Shown here: piece after piece, positions 6,610 to 13,365 of the stretch
Position numbering within the stretch: position 1 is the stretch's first letter
Layout: each line of letters begins with the position of its first letter
NCBI GenBank assembly: GCA_039188505.1
Contig: JBCCZC010000043.1
Location: 1 to 21,944 of the forward strand
Reading direction: 5' to 3'
DNA from: JBCCZC01 sp039188505
GTDB taxonomy: Bacteria; Pseudomonadota; Gammaproteobacteria; Xanthomonadales; SZUA-38
DNA: 21,944 nucleotides
Notes under the pieces: generated by a model
Told to the model about the DNA's origin: nothing
The model's database searches: none
The model's input: the letters and a program-made list of their open reading frames with translations, nothing else
Program-made: the position numbers and the translations under genes

Positions 6610-9066
6610 TCAACGTTCCGGATCGTCTCCCTCGAAGCCGTCGACGAAGATCGGTGGCGGCGTGACGGTGATGGTCACTGTCGCCTCGGGTGATTCAACG
6701 CCGAAGCTGTCACTCACCGCGTATCCGAACGTGACTTCGCCGGCTTCCGCGGCGGCCGTGTAGCTGATGACCCCCTGAGCGTCGATGCTTGCGCTCCCGG
6801 CTTCGGGCGGCGTCGTGATCCGCACCGTGCCGGCTGCGAGCCCGCCGACGGCGTCACTGTCGTTGGTGAGTACCGCGACTGCGACCGTCTGGTTGCCTTC
6901 GACCGTTGCCGTGTCGTCCGCGACCCGCGGCACGTCGTTGACGGTCACCGAAACGGTGGCCGGCGCGGAGGTCAGCGCGTCGTTATCGCGAACGGTGTAG
7001 GTGAAGCTGTCCATACCTGCGAACATGACTCCGGGCGTATAGGTGACGACGCCCGTGACGCCATCGACCTCGACACTGCCATTCGCGGGCTGGGTCACGA
7101 TCGTGACCGTCGTCGGATCGATGGTGCCATCGCTGTCGATGTCGTTTGCCAGCACCTCGATCACCTGGGCTGCGCCTTCGAGGCCAAGGCTGCTGTCGGC
7201 GTTGGCCTGCGGTGTGCCGGCGATGGTGACCGTCACCTGCGTTTCCGCGGTCCGCGCGCCGCGCGTGTCCGCGACCGTGTAGCTGAAACTGTCGACGCCG
7301 CTGGCGCCGGCGTTCGCCGTGTAGCTGACGACGCCCGTGGCCGCGTCGATGGCAATACTGCCGAGTGCCGGCTCGTTCTCGATCGCGACCGACCCCGTAT
7401 CGAGGCCGTCGTCGGCGTCCGCGTCATTCGCGAGGACATCGATGGCAACCGTCTCGCCGCTGGCGACGTCGGCCGCATCAGCCTGCGCGACGGGCAACGC
7501 ATTGACGATGAAGCTTGCTGTACCCGTATCGCTGGTCGAGCGGGACGGACCGCTGGTGACCTCGTCGGCCACCGTGTAATCGAAGCTCGCGGTGCCCGTG
7601 AACCCATTTTCGAGTTCGAAGCGGACGACGTCCGACCCCGGCAGGTACGAGACGCTACCCCCGGCGTCGCGACGGACGTTGGAGATCGACAGGTCCTGCT
7701 CCTCCTGGATGCCGTCGCCGTCGTCGTCACCCGGCAGGTCATTGCCCAGCAGATCCGTCACCGGGATGGTGACGGTAGGCGCGTCCTGGTTGACCAGCGG
7801 CAGGTCATCGTCGACGGCCACGACCGCATCGTTGATCGGTTCGATCGCGATCGCCACGGTGCCGGTCGCGCAGAGCGACGGATCGCCGTTGTCGCAGACC
7901 TCGTAGCCGAAGCTGTCGGCGAAGTTCTCGCTCCCGTCATGCTCATAGCGAAAGCTGCCGCTGCGATTGAGCGTCACGGTGCCGAACTCCGGCGATGTGG
8001 TCGGCTCCGTGCTCAGCAGGAGGCCGTCTTCATCAGGATCCTCGTCGTTGGCCAGCAGATTCGACTGACCGCCGGTCGTCTGCTGCACGCTCTCAGCTTC
8101 GTCGAGCAGCAGTGCGTCGTCGCCGGCAATGGGCGGACGGTTGCCGAGGAGCGGCCAGCCGATGTCCTCGAACAAGGGGACGGTCACGTCGGTCTCTGCG
8201 AAGACGAGATCGCCCAGCGCCGGCTCCATGAGCAGATCCGGGGACGCGTCTTCGGTGAAGTGCGAAATCGAGGATCCCGGCTCGATGGTCCCGGGCGCGT
8301 GCAGCCGGAGACTCCCCTGGCGAAAGCCCGTGCCGGTGAACTCATCGGCAACGGCGGCGACGGCCTCGCCATCCCAGACTACATCGGGATCGTTGACCGC
8401 TGACGCCGCCCGCTGGCTGTTGCTCAGGTCGGTCCAGAAGCGATTGAACTGCGTATCGAATACGAGCAGATCGAAGGCACTTGGCGTATCGAAGGGAAAC
8501 GTGCCGTCGCTCTCATCAACGAGGCTCGTGAACCCGAGCCCGTGGGCCAGCTCGTGCAGAACGACCGGGTAGAGGGCCACGCGATTCGACGGCACGTTGT
8601 CGTCGAGGCCGTAGTAGAACTGGGCGCCGCCGAGGCACACGCCGTCGTCGATCTGACTGTTGAACTGGGTGATGATGTCGGGCTGCCCGGGATCATTGTC
8701 GAAGCCCGTCAAGGCGTCCTCGAGCGCGCGGGGAAAGAAGACGTTGGGCTGGATACTGGAATTGGTGGCGAAGGATGCGGGACCGGCCGCTCCGAGCACC
8801 GCGCCGCCCCCTGGCGTGCACTCGAGCGCAATGAACGCAGCATCGACGCGGATCGATACGTCGCTGTCGAGGCGGTCGGCGTAGACCTGGGCCGCGGCCT
8901 CGAAAAGGATGCGGCGCTGCTCCCCCAGGGTGCGGCCGCTGTTGCCGCCAACGGGCAAGACCCGCGTACCGTCGTTGAAGCCCACCCCGAAGTCGAACTC
9001 GAAGGTCGCGGCGTGCCCGGAGCCCGCCAGCAGCACCAACAAGAGCGGGAGCGAGCGGCGCGTCAT
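6610..9066 (-). CDS. Secreted metzincin-like protein with tandem Ig/cadherin-like domains and DGFE tail
   Basis: 818 aa. Signal peptide at 1-19 (cleavage near SGHA). The N-terminal domain (about 20-305) has a zinc motif HELAHGLGF at 171-179, a later SSISHF (265-270), then LLMEPAL and FEDIGWPLL. This order is the one I associate with a bacterial zincin group in which the later His could be the third ligand and the Met of LLMEP the Met-turn; that is inference. Residues 309-802 hold about five modules of the 'DSFSYTVAD ... VLANDxDxDG' type (Big_9/cadherin-like, Asp-rich and probably calcium binding). The chain ends PPIFVDGFEGDDPER. Cysteines are few. A secreted or surface protease/adhesin is likely; the substrate is unknown. 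The ATG overlaps the upstream stop as ATGA, so translation is coupled to the small gene before it. Confidence 0.85.
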   Translation of the reverse strand: MTRRSLPLLLVLLAGSGHAATFEFDFGVGFNDGTRVLPVGGNSGRTLGEQRRILFEAAAQVYADRLDSDVSIRVDAAFIALECTPGGGAVLGAAGPASFATNSSIQPNVFFPRALEDALTGFDNDPGQPDIITQFNSQIDDGVCLGGAQFYYGLDDNVPSNRVALYPVVLHELAHGLGFTSLVDESDGTFPFDTPSAFDLLVFDTQFNRFWTDLSNSQRAASAVNDPDVVWDGEAVAAVADEFTGTGFRQGSLRLHAPGTIEPGSSISHFTEDASPDLLMEPALGDLVFAETDVTVPLFEDIGWPLLGNRPPIAGDDALLLDEAESVQQTTGGQSNLLANDEDPDEDGLLLSTEPTTSPEFGTVTLNRSGSFRYEHDGSENFADSFGYEVCDNGDPSLCATGTVAIAIEPINDAVVAVDDDLPLVNQDAPTVTIPVTDLLGNDLPGDDDGDGIQEEQDLSISNVRRDAGGSVSYLPGSDVVRFELENGFTGTASFDYTVADEVTSGPSRSTSDTGTASFIVNALPVAQADAADVASGETVAIDVLANDADADDGLDTGSVAIENEPALGSIAIDAATGVVSYTANAGASGVDSFSYTVADTRGARTAETQVTVTIAGTPQANADSSLGLEGAAQVIEVLANDIDSDGTIDPTTVTIVTQPANGSVEVDGVTGVVTYTPGVMFAGMDSFTYTVRDNDALTSAPATVSVTVNDVPRVADDTATVEGNQTVAVAVLTNDSDAVGGLAAGTVRITTPPEAGSASIDAQGVISYTAAAEAGEVTFGYAVSDSFGVESPEATVTITVTPPPIFVDGFEGDDPER

Positions 9067-9383
9067 TCAGGCGCCTCCGGTGGCGTCCGCTCCAGGAGCC
9101 AGCGCCGGGCCGCGGCCTCCGCCGTCGCGCAGTAGGTCTCGATCTTGCCGTCGGGACCGACGCGGGCCATGAGCAGATGACGGTGGCCGCCGCGGAGGTC
9201 GAGCACCTGGCGGCCGTCCGGCTCGAGGCGAAGCTCCGCTCGCTTGCGATCCAGCATGCGACGGGTCTCCGCTGTGAGTTCACCGGCCGGGACGAGTTCC
9301 GGCTCTGCCGGTTCCTCCCGGTCGTCCTGCGCGATCGCGGGCGCCGCTAGGAGGAGCAGCGCAAGAAGGAAGATTCGAGTCAC
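9063..9383 (-). CDS. Small secreted or periplasmic protein, unknown function
   Basis: About 106 aa from the GTG at 9383. This start puts a clear signal peptide first (VTRIFLLALLLLAAPAIAQ) with cleavage after AIA. A longer frame from ATG 9410 would place nine polar residues ahead of it, and AGGGA lies between the two starts. The mature part is short, charged and has no cysteines or motif I recognise (…ELTAETRRMLDRKRAELRL…). Its stop overlaps the start of the 818-aa metalloprotease gene as ATGA, so the two are an operon. An inhibitor, chaperone or processing partner of the protease is possible from context alone. Confidence 0.7.
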   Translation of the reverse strand: MTRIFLLALLLLAAPAIAQDDREEPAEPELVPAGELTAETRRMLDRKRAELRLEPDGRQVLDLRGGHRHLLMARVGPDGKIETYCATAEAAARRWLLERTPPEAPE

Positions 9384-9704
9384 CACGTCACCATTTCCCT
9401 GGCATTCCATCAGTCTACGCGGCCCCGCGGTCGCGCCACTGCCACGTCCGTCGCAATTCCGACGAACGGTGGCCTGTCGGGGAACGACGACGGTCGCACC
9501 CCGCGAAAGCGCTCGTCAGAGGGGTGTCCTGAGTTCGCTCGGCCTCGTCGAACGAGGCGTCCTGAACCTGCCTCCGATCGGGTCGCCGCCGTGGCCGCCG
9601 GTCCGTGGAACTCGGGCCCGTCACCGCGTCAACTCTTCTTCGACCCTCGGCACCGGAACCCGTATGGAGCTGGCTTTCAACCTACACCCGCGCCTCGCGA
9701 CGCT
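9384..9704. other. Intergenic region upstream of the secreted-protein operon
   Basis: About 320 bases with no convincing gene; the open frames here have no ribosome site and no family resemblance. It must carry the promoter for the 9383-6610 pair and the 3' end of the TauE transcript. The only clear structure is a perfect hairpin at 9542-9558 (GCCTCGT/ACGAGGC, 3-nt loop) bracketed by direct copies of GTCCTGA at 9526-9532 and 9559-9565. Confidence 0.6.
9542..9558. repeat. Perfect palindrome with flanking GTCCTGA repeats
   Basis: A 7-bp stem, GCCTCGT against ACGAGGC, with loop CGA. GTCCTGA occurs on both sides (9526-9532, 9559-9565). No T run follows on either strand. It looks like a REP-type palindrome rather than a terminator, but only one copy is seen here. 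Confidence 0.35.
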
Positions 9705-10481
9705 TCAAATGAGACCTGCGGCCATGGCGATGCCCGCCACGATGAGCAGGGTGCCGACGAACCGGTACAAGGTCTGGACCCGGATCTTGGTCAGCAGGCG
9801 ACGACCGATGTACGCGCCCGCGAAGGCCGCGAGGGTGGCCGCGACCACTTCGCCGCGAGGCACTTCGGCCGCCAGCTGGTCCAGGCCTGCGAAGTACTGG
9901 CCAAGGCGGGTGATGTCGACGAGCACCGCAATGGCAACGCCCGTCGCGATGAAACCCTCGCGCGAGAGGCCCGCGCCCACGAGGAAGGCTGAGCGGAGGG
10001 CGCCCTGATGGCCCGACAGGCCCCCGAAGAATCCGCTTATGAGCCCGCCGACCGACAGCCACCGGCGAGGCCATCCAGTTTCACGCTTGAGGTCGAAGAG
10101 CTCCCGTACCGCGAAGGCGACGATCAGGAATCCGATGACGAGGCCCGCCGGGCGGACCTCGAACGTCGCACCCGCCAGCTCCCAGGTCGCTAAGGGGGCC
10201 AGCCCCGCGAGCCGCAGAAGCAGCCAGGCACCGAGGGTCGCCGCGGCCATCGCCGGGAGTCCGAAGCGCCAGAGCACGTCGAAGGCAATGTGGCGGTGGA
10301 TCAGCCCGAGCTTGAAGAGGTTGTTGGTCAGATGGACGATCGCCGTCGCCAGGAGCGCCGTCTCCGCGGGAAAGAACAGGGCGAAGACCGGCAGCAGAAG
10401 CGTGCCGAGGCCGAAGCCCGCGAAGAAGGTCAGTAGCGACGCGCCGAAACTGACGCCGACGATCAGCGCCCAGGCCAGCAC
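9705..10481 (-). CDS. TauE/SafE family membrane permease
   Basis: 258 aa, strongly hydrophobic, about eight membrane spans in two halves. Family features are the N-terminal GxGxGxLLLP-like segment (AGFGLGTLLLPVF), the HLTNNLFKLGLIHRHI stretch, and the mid-protein GGLISGFFGGLSGHQGALRS motif. The family exports or imports small anions such as sulfite, sulfoacetate or other organosulfur compounds. The substrate here cannot be read from sequence, and no sulfur metabolism genes are adjacent. The start is a GTG three bases after the stop of the GNAT gene, so it is probably co-transcribed and may rely on translational coupling; no separate ribosome site is visible. Confidence 0.88.
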   Translation of the reverse strand: MLAWALIVGVSFGASLLTFFAGFGLGTLLLPVFALFFPAETALLATAIVHLTNNLFKLGLIHRHIAFDVLWRFGLPAMAAATLGAWLLLRLAGLAPLATWELAGATFEVRPAGLVIGFLIVAFAVRELFDLKRETGWPRRWLSVGGLISGFFGGLSGHQGALRSAFLVGAGLSREGFIATGVAIAVLVDITRLGQYFAGLDQLAAEVPRGEVVAATLAAFAGAYIGRRLLTKIRVQTLYRFVGTLLIVAGIAMAAGLI

Positions 10482-10484
10482 CGG

Positions 10485-10988
10485 TCAGGTGTCGTAGAAC
10501 GCCGACTGGTAGTGAACCACGCCCTCGATGCACAGCAGGGCTCCGTTCTTGATCTCCAGCGCCTGAAACGCATCAGGCGGGACATCGAAGTCGGTCTCCA
10601 GCCCGAGCTCGATGGCGGGTGAGAAGCCGAAGCGGCCCCAGTAATCCGGTGACCCGAGCACGATGACGCCTTCCACGCCGCGATCCCGGCAGCGGATCAA
10701 CCCCTGGCGGACAAGGGCCGTCCCAACACCCTGGCGCTGCCGGTCGGGCGCGATGGCGAGCGGCGCGATACCCATGACCGGATGGTCCGCATTGCCACCG
10801 ATCGTCACCGGCGAGAAACCGACATGTCCGACAATCTCACCGCCGTCTTCCGCGACCACCGACACGAAACCGGGACACTCTGCGCGGAGCCGATCGATCA
10901 GCGTCGCCTCGTCGGGCCGGTCAAAGGATGCCGTGACCATCGCTCGGATGGCCGCTTCGTCGCCAGGCTGTTCTTCGCGAATGTTCAT
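10485..10988 (-). CDS. GNAT family N-acetyltransferase (YhbS-like)
   Basis: 167 aa from ATG 10988, chosen because it directly follows a very strong GGGGGAGGGGAG ribosome site; an upstream ATG at 11015 adds only a Gly-rich stretch. The acetyl-CoA binding motif A is RQRQGVGTALV (83-93), preceded by the beta-strand GIAPLAIAP. A later LGSPDYWGRFGF (111-122) is typical of the YhbS/COG3153 group. It should move an acetyl group from acetyl-CoA to an unidentified amine. First gene of a two-gene unit with the TauE/SafE permease. Confidence 0.87.
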   Translation of the reverse strand: MNIREEQPGDEAAIRAMVTASFDRPDEATLIDRLRAECPGFVSVVAEDGGEIVGHVGFSPVTIGGNADHPVMGIAPLAIAPDRQRQGVGTALVRQGLIRCRDRGVEGVIVLGSPDYWGRFGFSPAIELGLETDFDVPPDAFQALEIKNGALLCIEGVVHYQSAFYDT

Positions 10989-11038
10989 CTCCCCTCCCCC
11001 GAGGTGCCCAGCCAAGAGCCTAGCAAAGGCAAAATACG

Positions 11039-11165
11039 AAGGCTCGTATCGCTCTAAGGGAAGGCTCGTATCGCTTCTTTTCGGGCAGGGCCCGAAAAAC
11101 CGCTCAGACTCGCTAGCTCTGTTCTCAGAAGCATAGAGCGCATAACGTAAATCGTCATGGCGGAG
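11039..11165 (-). repeat. Structured interspersed repeat, copy A
   Basis: Read on the minus strand it runs from a part beginning CTCCGCCATGACGATTTACG through GAACAGAGCTAGCGAGTCTG and a hairpin to GCGATACGAGCCTT. The hairpin is a perfect 9-bp stem, TTTTCGGGC/GCCCGAAAA, at 11078-11098 with loop AGG. The terminal 15-mer AAGGCTCGTATCGCT is duplicated directly at 11039-11053 and 11061-11075. Its core matches copy U2 at 12720-12792, which is in the opposite orientation. Confidence 0.8.
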
Positions 11166-11171
11166 ACAGGG

Positions 11172-11251
11172 ACGGCTCGCATCGCTAGCTTTGTTCTCAG
11201 AAGTGTCGGGCGTAAAAGCGCATAAGGTAAAGCGTCATCGCGGAGTCGCGG
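11172..11251 (-). repeat. Interspersed repeat, copy B (internally deleted)
   Basis: Shares TCGCTAGCTTTGTTCTCAGA (11182-11201) with copy A (11110-11129, one mismatch), and 29 bases at 11217-11245 match 11137-11165 with three mismatches. The hairpin block between the TAGCGA box and the terminal CGAGCC box is missing, so the two boxes are fused (GGCTCGCATCGCTAGC on the plus strand). Confidence 0.7.
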
Positions 11252-11294
11252 TGGAACAACCATTCAGTAGCGCTCCGCCCTGAAAATGAGGCGA

Positions 11295-11334
11295 GGCCGC
11301 TCGGATTCGCTAGCCTTCCCTCAGAAGCGTAGGA
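11295..11334 (-). repeat. Interspersed repeat, copy D (fragment)
   Basis: Carries the same fused order as copy B in more degenerate form: CCGCTCGGATTCGCTAGC followed by TCAGAAGCG. The next bases (11339-11390) include CTCGGCCTCAGAG and may be a further decayed fragment. Confidence 0.5.
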
Positions 11335-11512
11335 GCTGAGTCGGATTGCCACCGCAGACAGGGCACGATTGATAGCTCGGCCTCAGAGATAGCCTGTGCT
11401 GCAGGGCGCCTTCATGGTCGCTATTCCTGCGGGTCGGGGAACGCCGTAGGGCTTCTCGGCGTCTATGATGGTATTCATCGGAAGCAAGCGATGCCGCCGC
11501 GCGGAGGATTCC

Positions 11513-12223
11513 ATGCCGAAACCCTTGTTCCTGCTGCTCTGCATAGCACTCCTCGTCCCGGCTACCGGCCAGGGCCAGGCCGTGGTGAAGCACCTCAAGC
11601 ACTCGGGCTACGTCGGGGTCATCCTCGATGGCCGAGAGGTCGATCGATCGGATCTGCAGGACGCGAAGCACCTCGCGAAGCTTGGCGATCGCCAGGCACA
11701 GTTCAACACGGCGGCCATGTATCACGCGCTCGGCAAGTTCGACACGGCGGTGTACTGGTACCGCCGCGCCGCCCTGTTTCGCCACCCGCTCGCCGCCTAC
11801 AACCTGGGGCTCCTCTACTACGAGGGTCGACACGTCAATCACGACATGGCGGACGCCGTCCGCTGGCTCGAGGTCGCGTCGAAGGCCGGCTATCCGCAGG
11901 CCCAGACCCAGCTTGCCTACATGGCTTACCGCGGCGAGATCCCCGGCGCCGGGCGCGTGGAGGAGGCCGACTGGTACCGCTCCGCCGCGCTCAGGGACGA
12001 CGCGGTCGCGCAGTATAACCTCGGCGTGATGCTCTGGCAGGGCGACGGCATCGCCCAGGATCCCGTCGAGGGCTTCGCCTGGATCTCGCTCGCCGCGCCG
12101 AAGGTTGATCGGGAGGGCGTCCTGGACACGCTCGTCGCCGGCATGTCTGCGACGGAACGGGCCGAAGCCGACGCGCTCCGCGCCACCCTGGAGGACGACA
12201 TCCGGCCCTTCGTGATGCGCTGA
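11513..12223 (+). CDS. Secreted Sel1-like repeat protein
   Basis: 236 aa from ATG 11513, chosen because GGAGG lies 5 nt upstream and the product then begins with a signal peptide (MPKPLFLLLCIALLVPATGQ). The mature part has three to four Sel1/TPR-like helical repeats, for example AAYNLGLLYYEGRHVNHDMA and AVAQYNLGVMLWQGDGIAQD, with the usual spacing of A, G, L and Y/W. Sel1 proteins bind other proteins and often occur as periplasmic regulators or as periplasmic assembly factors. No partner is suggested by the neighbours, which are the repeat tracts on both sides. An in-frame ATG at 11465 is rejected because it lacks a ribosome site and would hide the signal peptide. Confidence 0.85.
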   Translation: MPKPLFLLLCIALLVPATGQGQAVVKHLKHSGYVGVILDGREVDRSDLQDAKHLAKLGDRQAQFNTAAMYHALGKFDTAVYWYRRAALFRHPLAAYNLGLLYYEGRHVNHDMADAVRWLEVASKAGYPQAQTQLAYMAYRGEIPGAGRVEEADWYRSAALRDDAVAQYNLGVMLWQGDGIAQDPVEGFAWISLAAPKVDREGVLDTLVAGMSATERAEADALRATLEDDIRPFVMR

Positions 12224-12458
12224 GATCAGCAGCGGCCAGCCACGATTCGACCGGCTCAGGGCCGCCCGGCGCCGCGGGTCAACGCGTGGGATCCCGCCGG
12301 CGGAGCCGGAGAACCTGAGCCACTTGCCCGGCGCGTGGGGCGATCCACAGATACAGGCCAGCCAGTCCTCCCAACCGCTGCCTGTCTCTGGCACTCTGTC
12401 CCCATGCTTCCCAGATCCGAAGAGCCGAGGCCGGGCGACCTCGCCCCATTGGCAGGGC

Positions 12459-12581
12459 GGAGCACCACACAAGGGCTGCTCCAACACCATGCCAATTCTC
12501 CGCGCTACGATTCTCGAGAAGAAGCTAGCAAGTCTGGGCAGTTTTCCGGGCAAAGCCCAAAGAGTGATCATACGAGCCTTT
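12459..12581 (+). repeat. Interspersed repeat, copy U1
   Basis: Begins GGAGCACCACACAAGGGCTG, passes through GAAGAAGCTAGCAAGTCTGG and a short hairpin (CGGGC AAA GCCC) and ends ATACGAGCCTT. The same block order is seen in U2 207 bases later, and in reverse in copy A. Confidence 0.7.
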
Positions 12582-12596
12582 CCTTGGGTCTTGTCC

Positions 12597-12628
12597 CGGT
12601 TCACCGGGCGGAGCAGAGATCCGAGCCG
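12597..12628 (+). repeat. Interspersed repeat, partial copy
   Basis: CCGGGCGGAGCAGAGATCCGAGCC here matches CCGGGCGGAGCAGCGATACGAGCC in U2, two mismatches in 24. Only the 3' end of the unit is present. Confidence 0.6.
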
Positions 12629-12665
12629 TGCTTCATGAGCCTTCCGCTTCCGGTGTTCGTAAGAA

Positions 12666-12792
12666 GGAGCACTGCCCAAGGGCTTTTCCACCCCCGGCCA
12701 CGGGCACTCCGTTTCTGCGCTCCTGAAGACAGAGTTAGCGAGTCTGAGCGTCTTCGGCCGGCTTGCCGGGCGGAGCAGCGATACGAGCCTTC
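12666..12792 (+). repeat. Interspersed repeat, copy U2
   Basis: Begins GGAGCACTGCCCAAGGGCTT (five mismatches in 24 to the start of U1), contains AGAGTTAGCGAGTCTGAGCG, a GGCCGGCTTGCCGGGC hairpin region and ends GCAGCGATACGAGCCTT. Its last 72 bases align almost end to end with the reverse complement of copy A. Confidence 0.75.
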
Positions 12793-12810
12793 GATTCGGA
12801 GGCCTCCTTT

Positions 12811-13365
12811 GTGAGCGCGTTCGAGTACCTGTCGGTCTTCCTGTCGCTGATCATGGGGCTGGCCGTGGTCCACCTGCTGGGCGGCATCTCCCTGATCCTC
12901 GATCAGCGCGTCACCGCCCGGCTCTCCGGCATCCATCTCACCTGGGTCGCGAACATGTTCCTCGTGATCATGTGGGTCTGGTGGGCCAACTGGGACCTCG
13001 AGCAGATCGACGTGTTCTCGCCGCTGCACTATGTCTCCATGGTGCTGTTCTCGGTCGTGCTCTATCTGATGTGCGGCCTGCTCTTTCCCGTCCGTGGCAA
13101 GGAGGTCGAAGACTTCCACGAGCAGTTCGAGATGAATCGGTCGCGATTTTTCGTGCTGGGTCTGGCGCTGATCCTTGCCGCCGCGATCAAGGGTTACGTC
13201 GACCGGGTCGTCCTCGAGGAGCCGCACACCACCGAGCGCTTCATCATGCTGACGACGCTCGCGGTGCTGTTCGGCATCGCTGCCCGCACCTCGAACAACC
13301 GCTTCCACTGGCCCCTTGCCGTCGGTTTCCTGCTGCTGACCGTGCGCTGGATCACGACCGAGTAG
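12811..13365 (+). CDS. Polytopic membrane protein, unknown function
   Basis: 184 aa from GTG 12811, 8 nt after GGAGG (12798-12802). A longer frame from 12763 would read repeat sequence and is rejected. About six hydrophobic segments are visible near 5-29, 42-60, 72-93, 112-130, 144-158 and 166-180. The second ends in a tryptophan-rich WVWWANWDLEQ, and the loop between segments three and four is charged (VRGKEVEDFHEQFEMNRS). The opening SAFEYLSVFLSLIMGLAVVH resembles a group of uncharacterised bacterial membrane proteins I know only as hypothetical. The stop TAG shares one base with the GTG of the EamA gene (TAGTG), so the two are co-translated. Confidence 0.8.
   Translation: MSAFEYLSVFLSLIMGLAVVHLLGGISLILDQRVTARLSGIHLTWVANMFLVIMWVWWANWDLEQIDVFSPLHYVSMVLFSVVLYLMCGLLFPVRGKEVEDFHEQFEMNRSRFFVLGLALILAAAIKGYVDRVVLEEPHTTERFIMLTTLAVLFGIAARTSNNRFHWPLAVGFLLLTVRWITTE

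Larger units (their letters stand above)
10989..11512. other. Repeat-filled intergenic tract upstream of the Sel1 gene
   Basis: 524 bases without a supported gene. Most of it is made of degenerate copies of the repeat described separately (11039-11165, 11172-11251, 11295-11334), all in minus orientation. The GNAT promoter and the Sel1-gene promoter must be at its ends. Short frames that cross the repeats, such as 11054-11263 (-), appear to be repeat sequence read by chance. Confidence 0.7.
12224..12810. other. Repeat-filled intergenic tract downstream of the Sel1 gene
   Basis: 587 bases without a supported gene. It holds two tandem, diverged copies of the interspersed repeat and a partial one, all in plus orientation (12459-12581, 12597-12628, 12666-12792). 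The first 230 bases show nothing I recognise. The ribosome site of the next gene (GGAGG at 12798-12802) begins only six bases after the last repeat. Confidence 0.7.

Noticed and set aside
11078..11098. Perfect hairpin as a rho-independent terminator
   Set aside because: The bases flanking the GC stem are T before and A after, the reverse of a terminator, on both strands; it recurs as part of the repeat.
11321..12691. 456-codon minus-strand open frame across the Sel1 gene and the repeats
   Set aside because: Antisense to the Sel1 gene, reads through repeat sequence at both ends, no family resemblance.
12972..13364. N-terminal extension of the EamA frame
   Set aside because: It lies wholly over the 184-aa membrane gene in another frame and lacks hydrophobic segments; the GTG at 13365 starts directly with the first EamA span.
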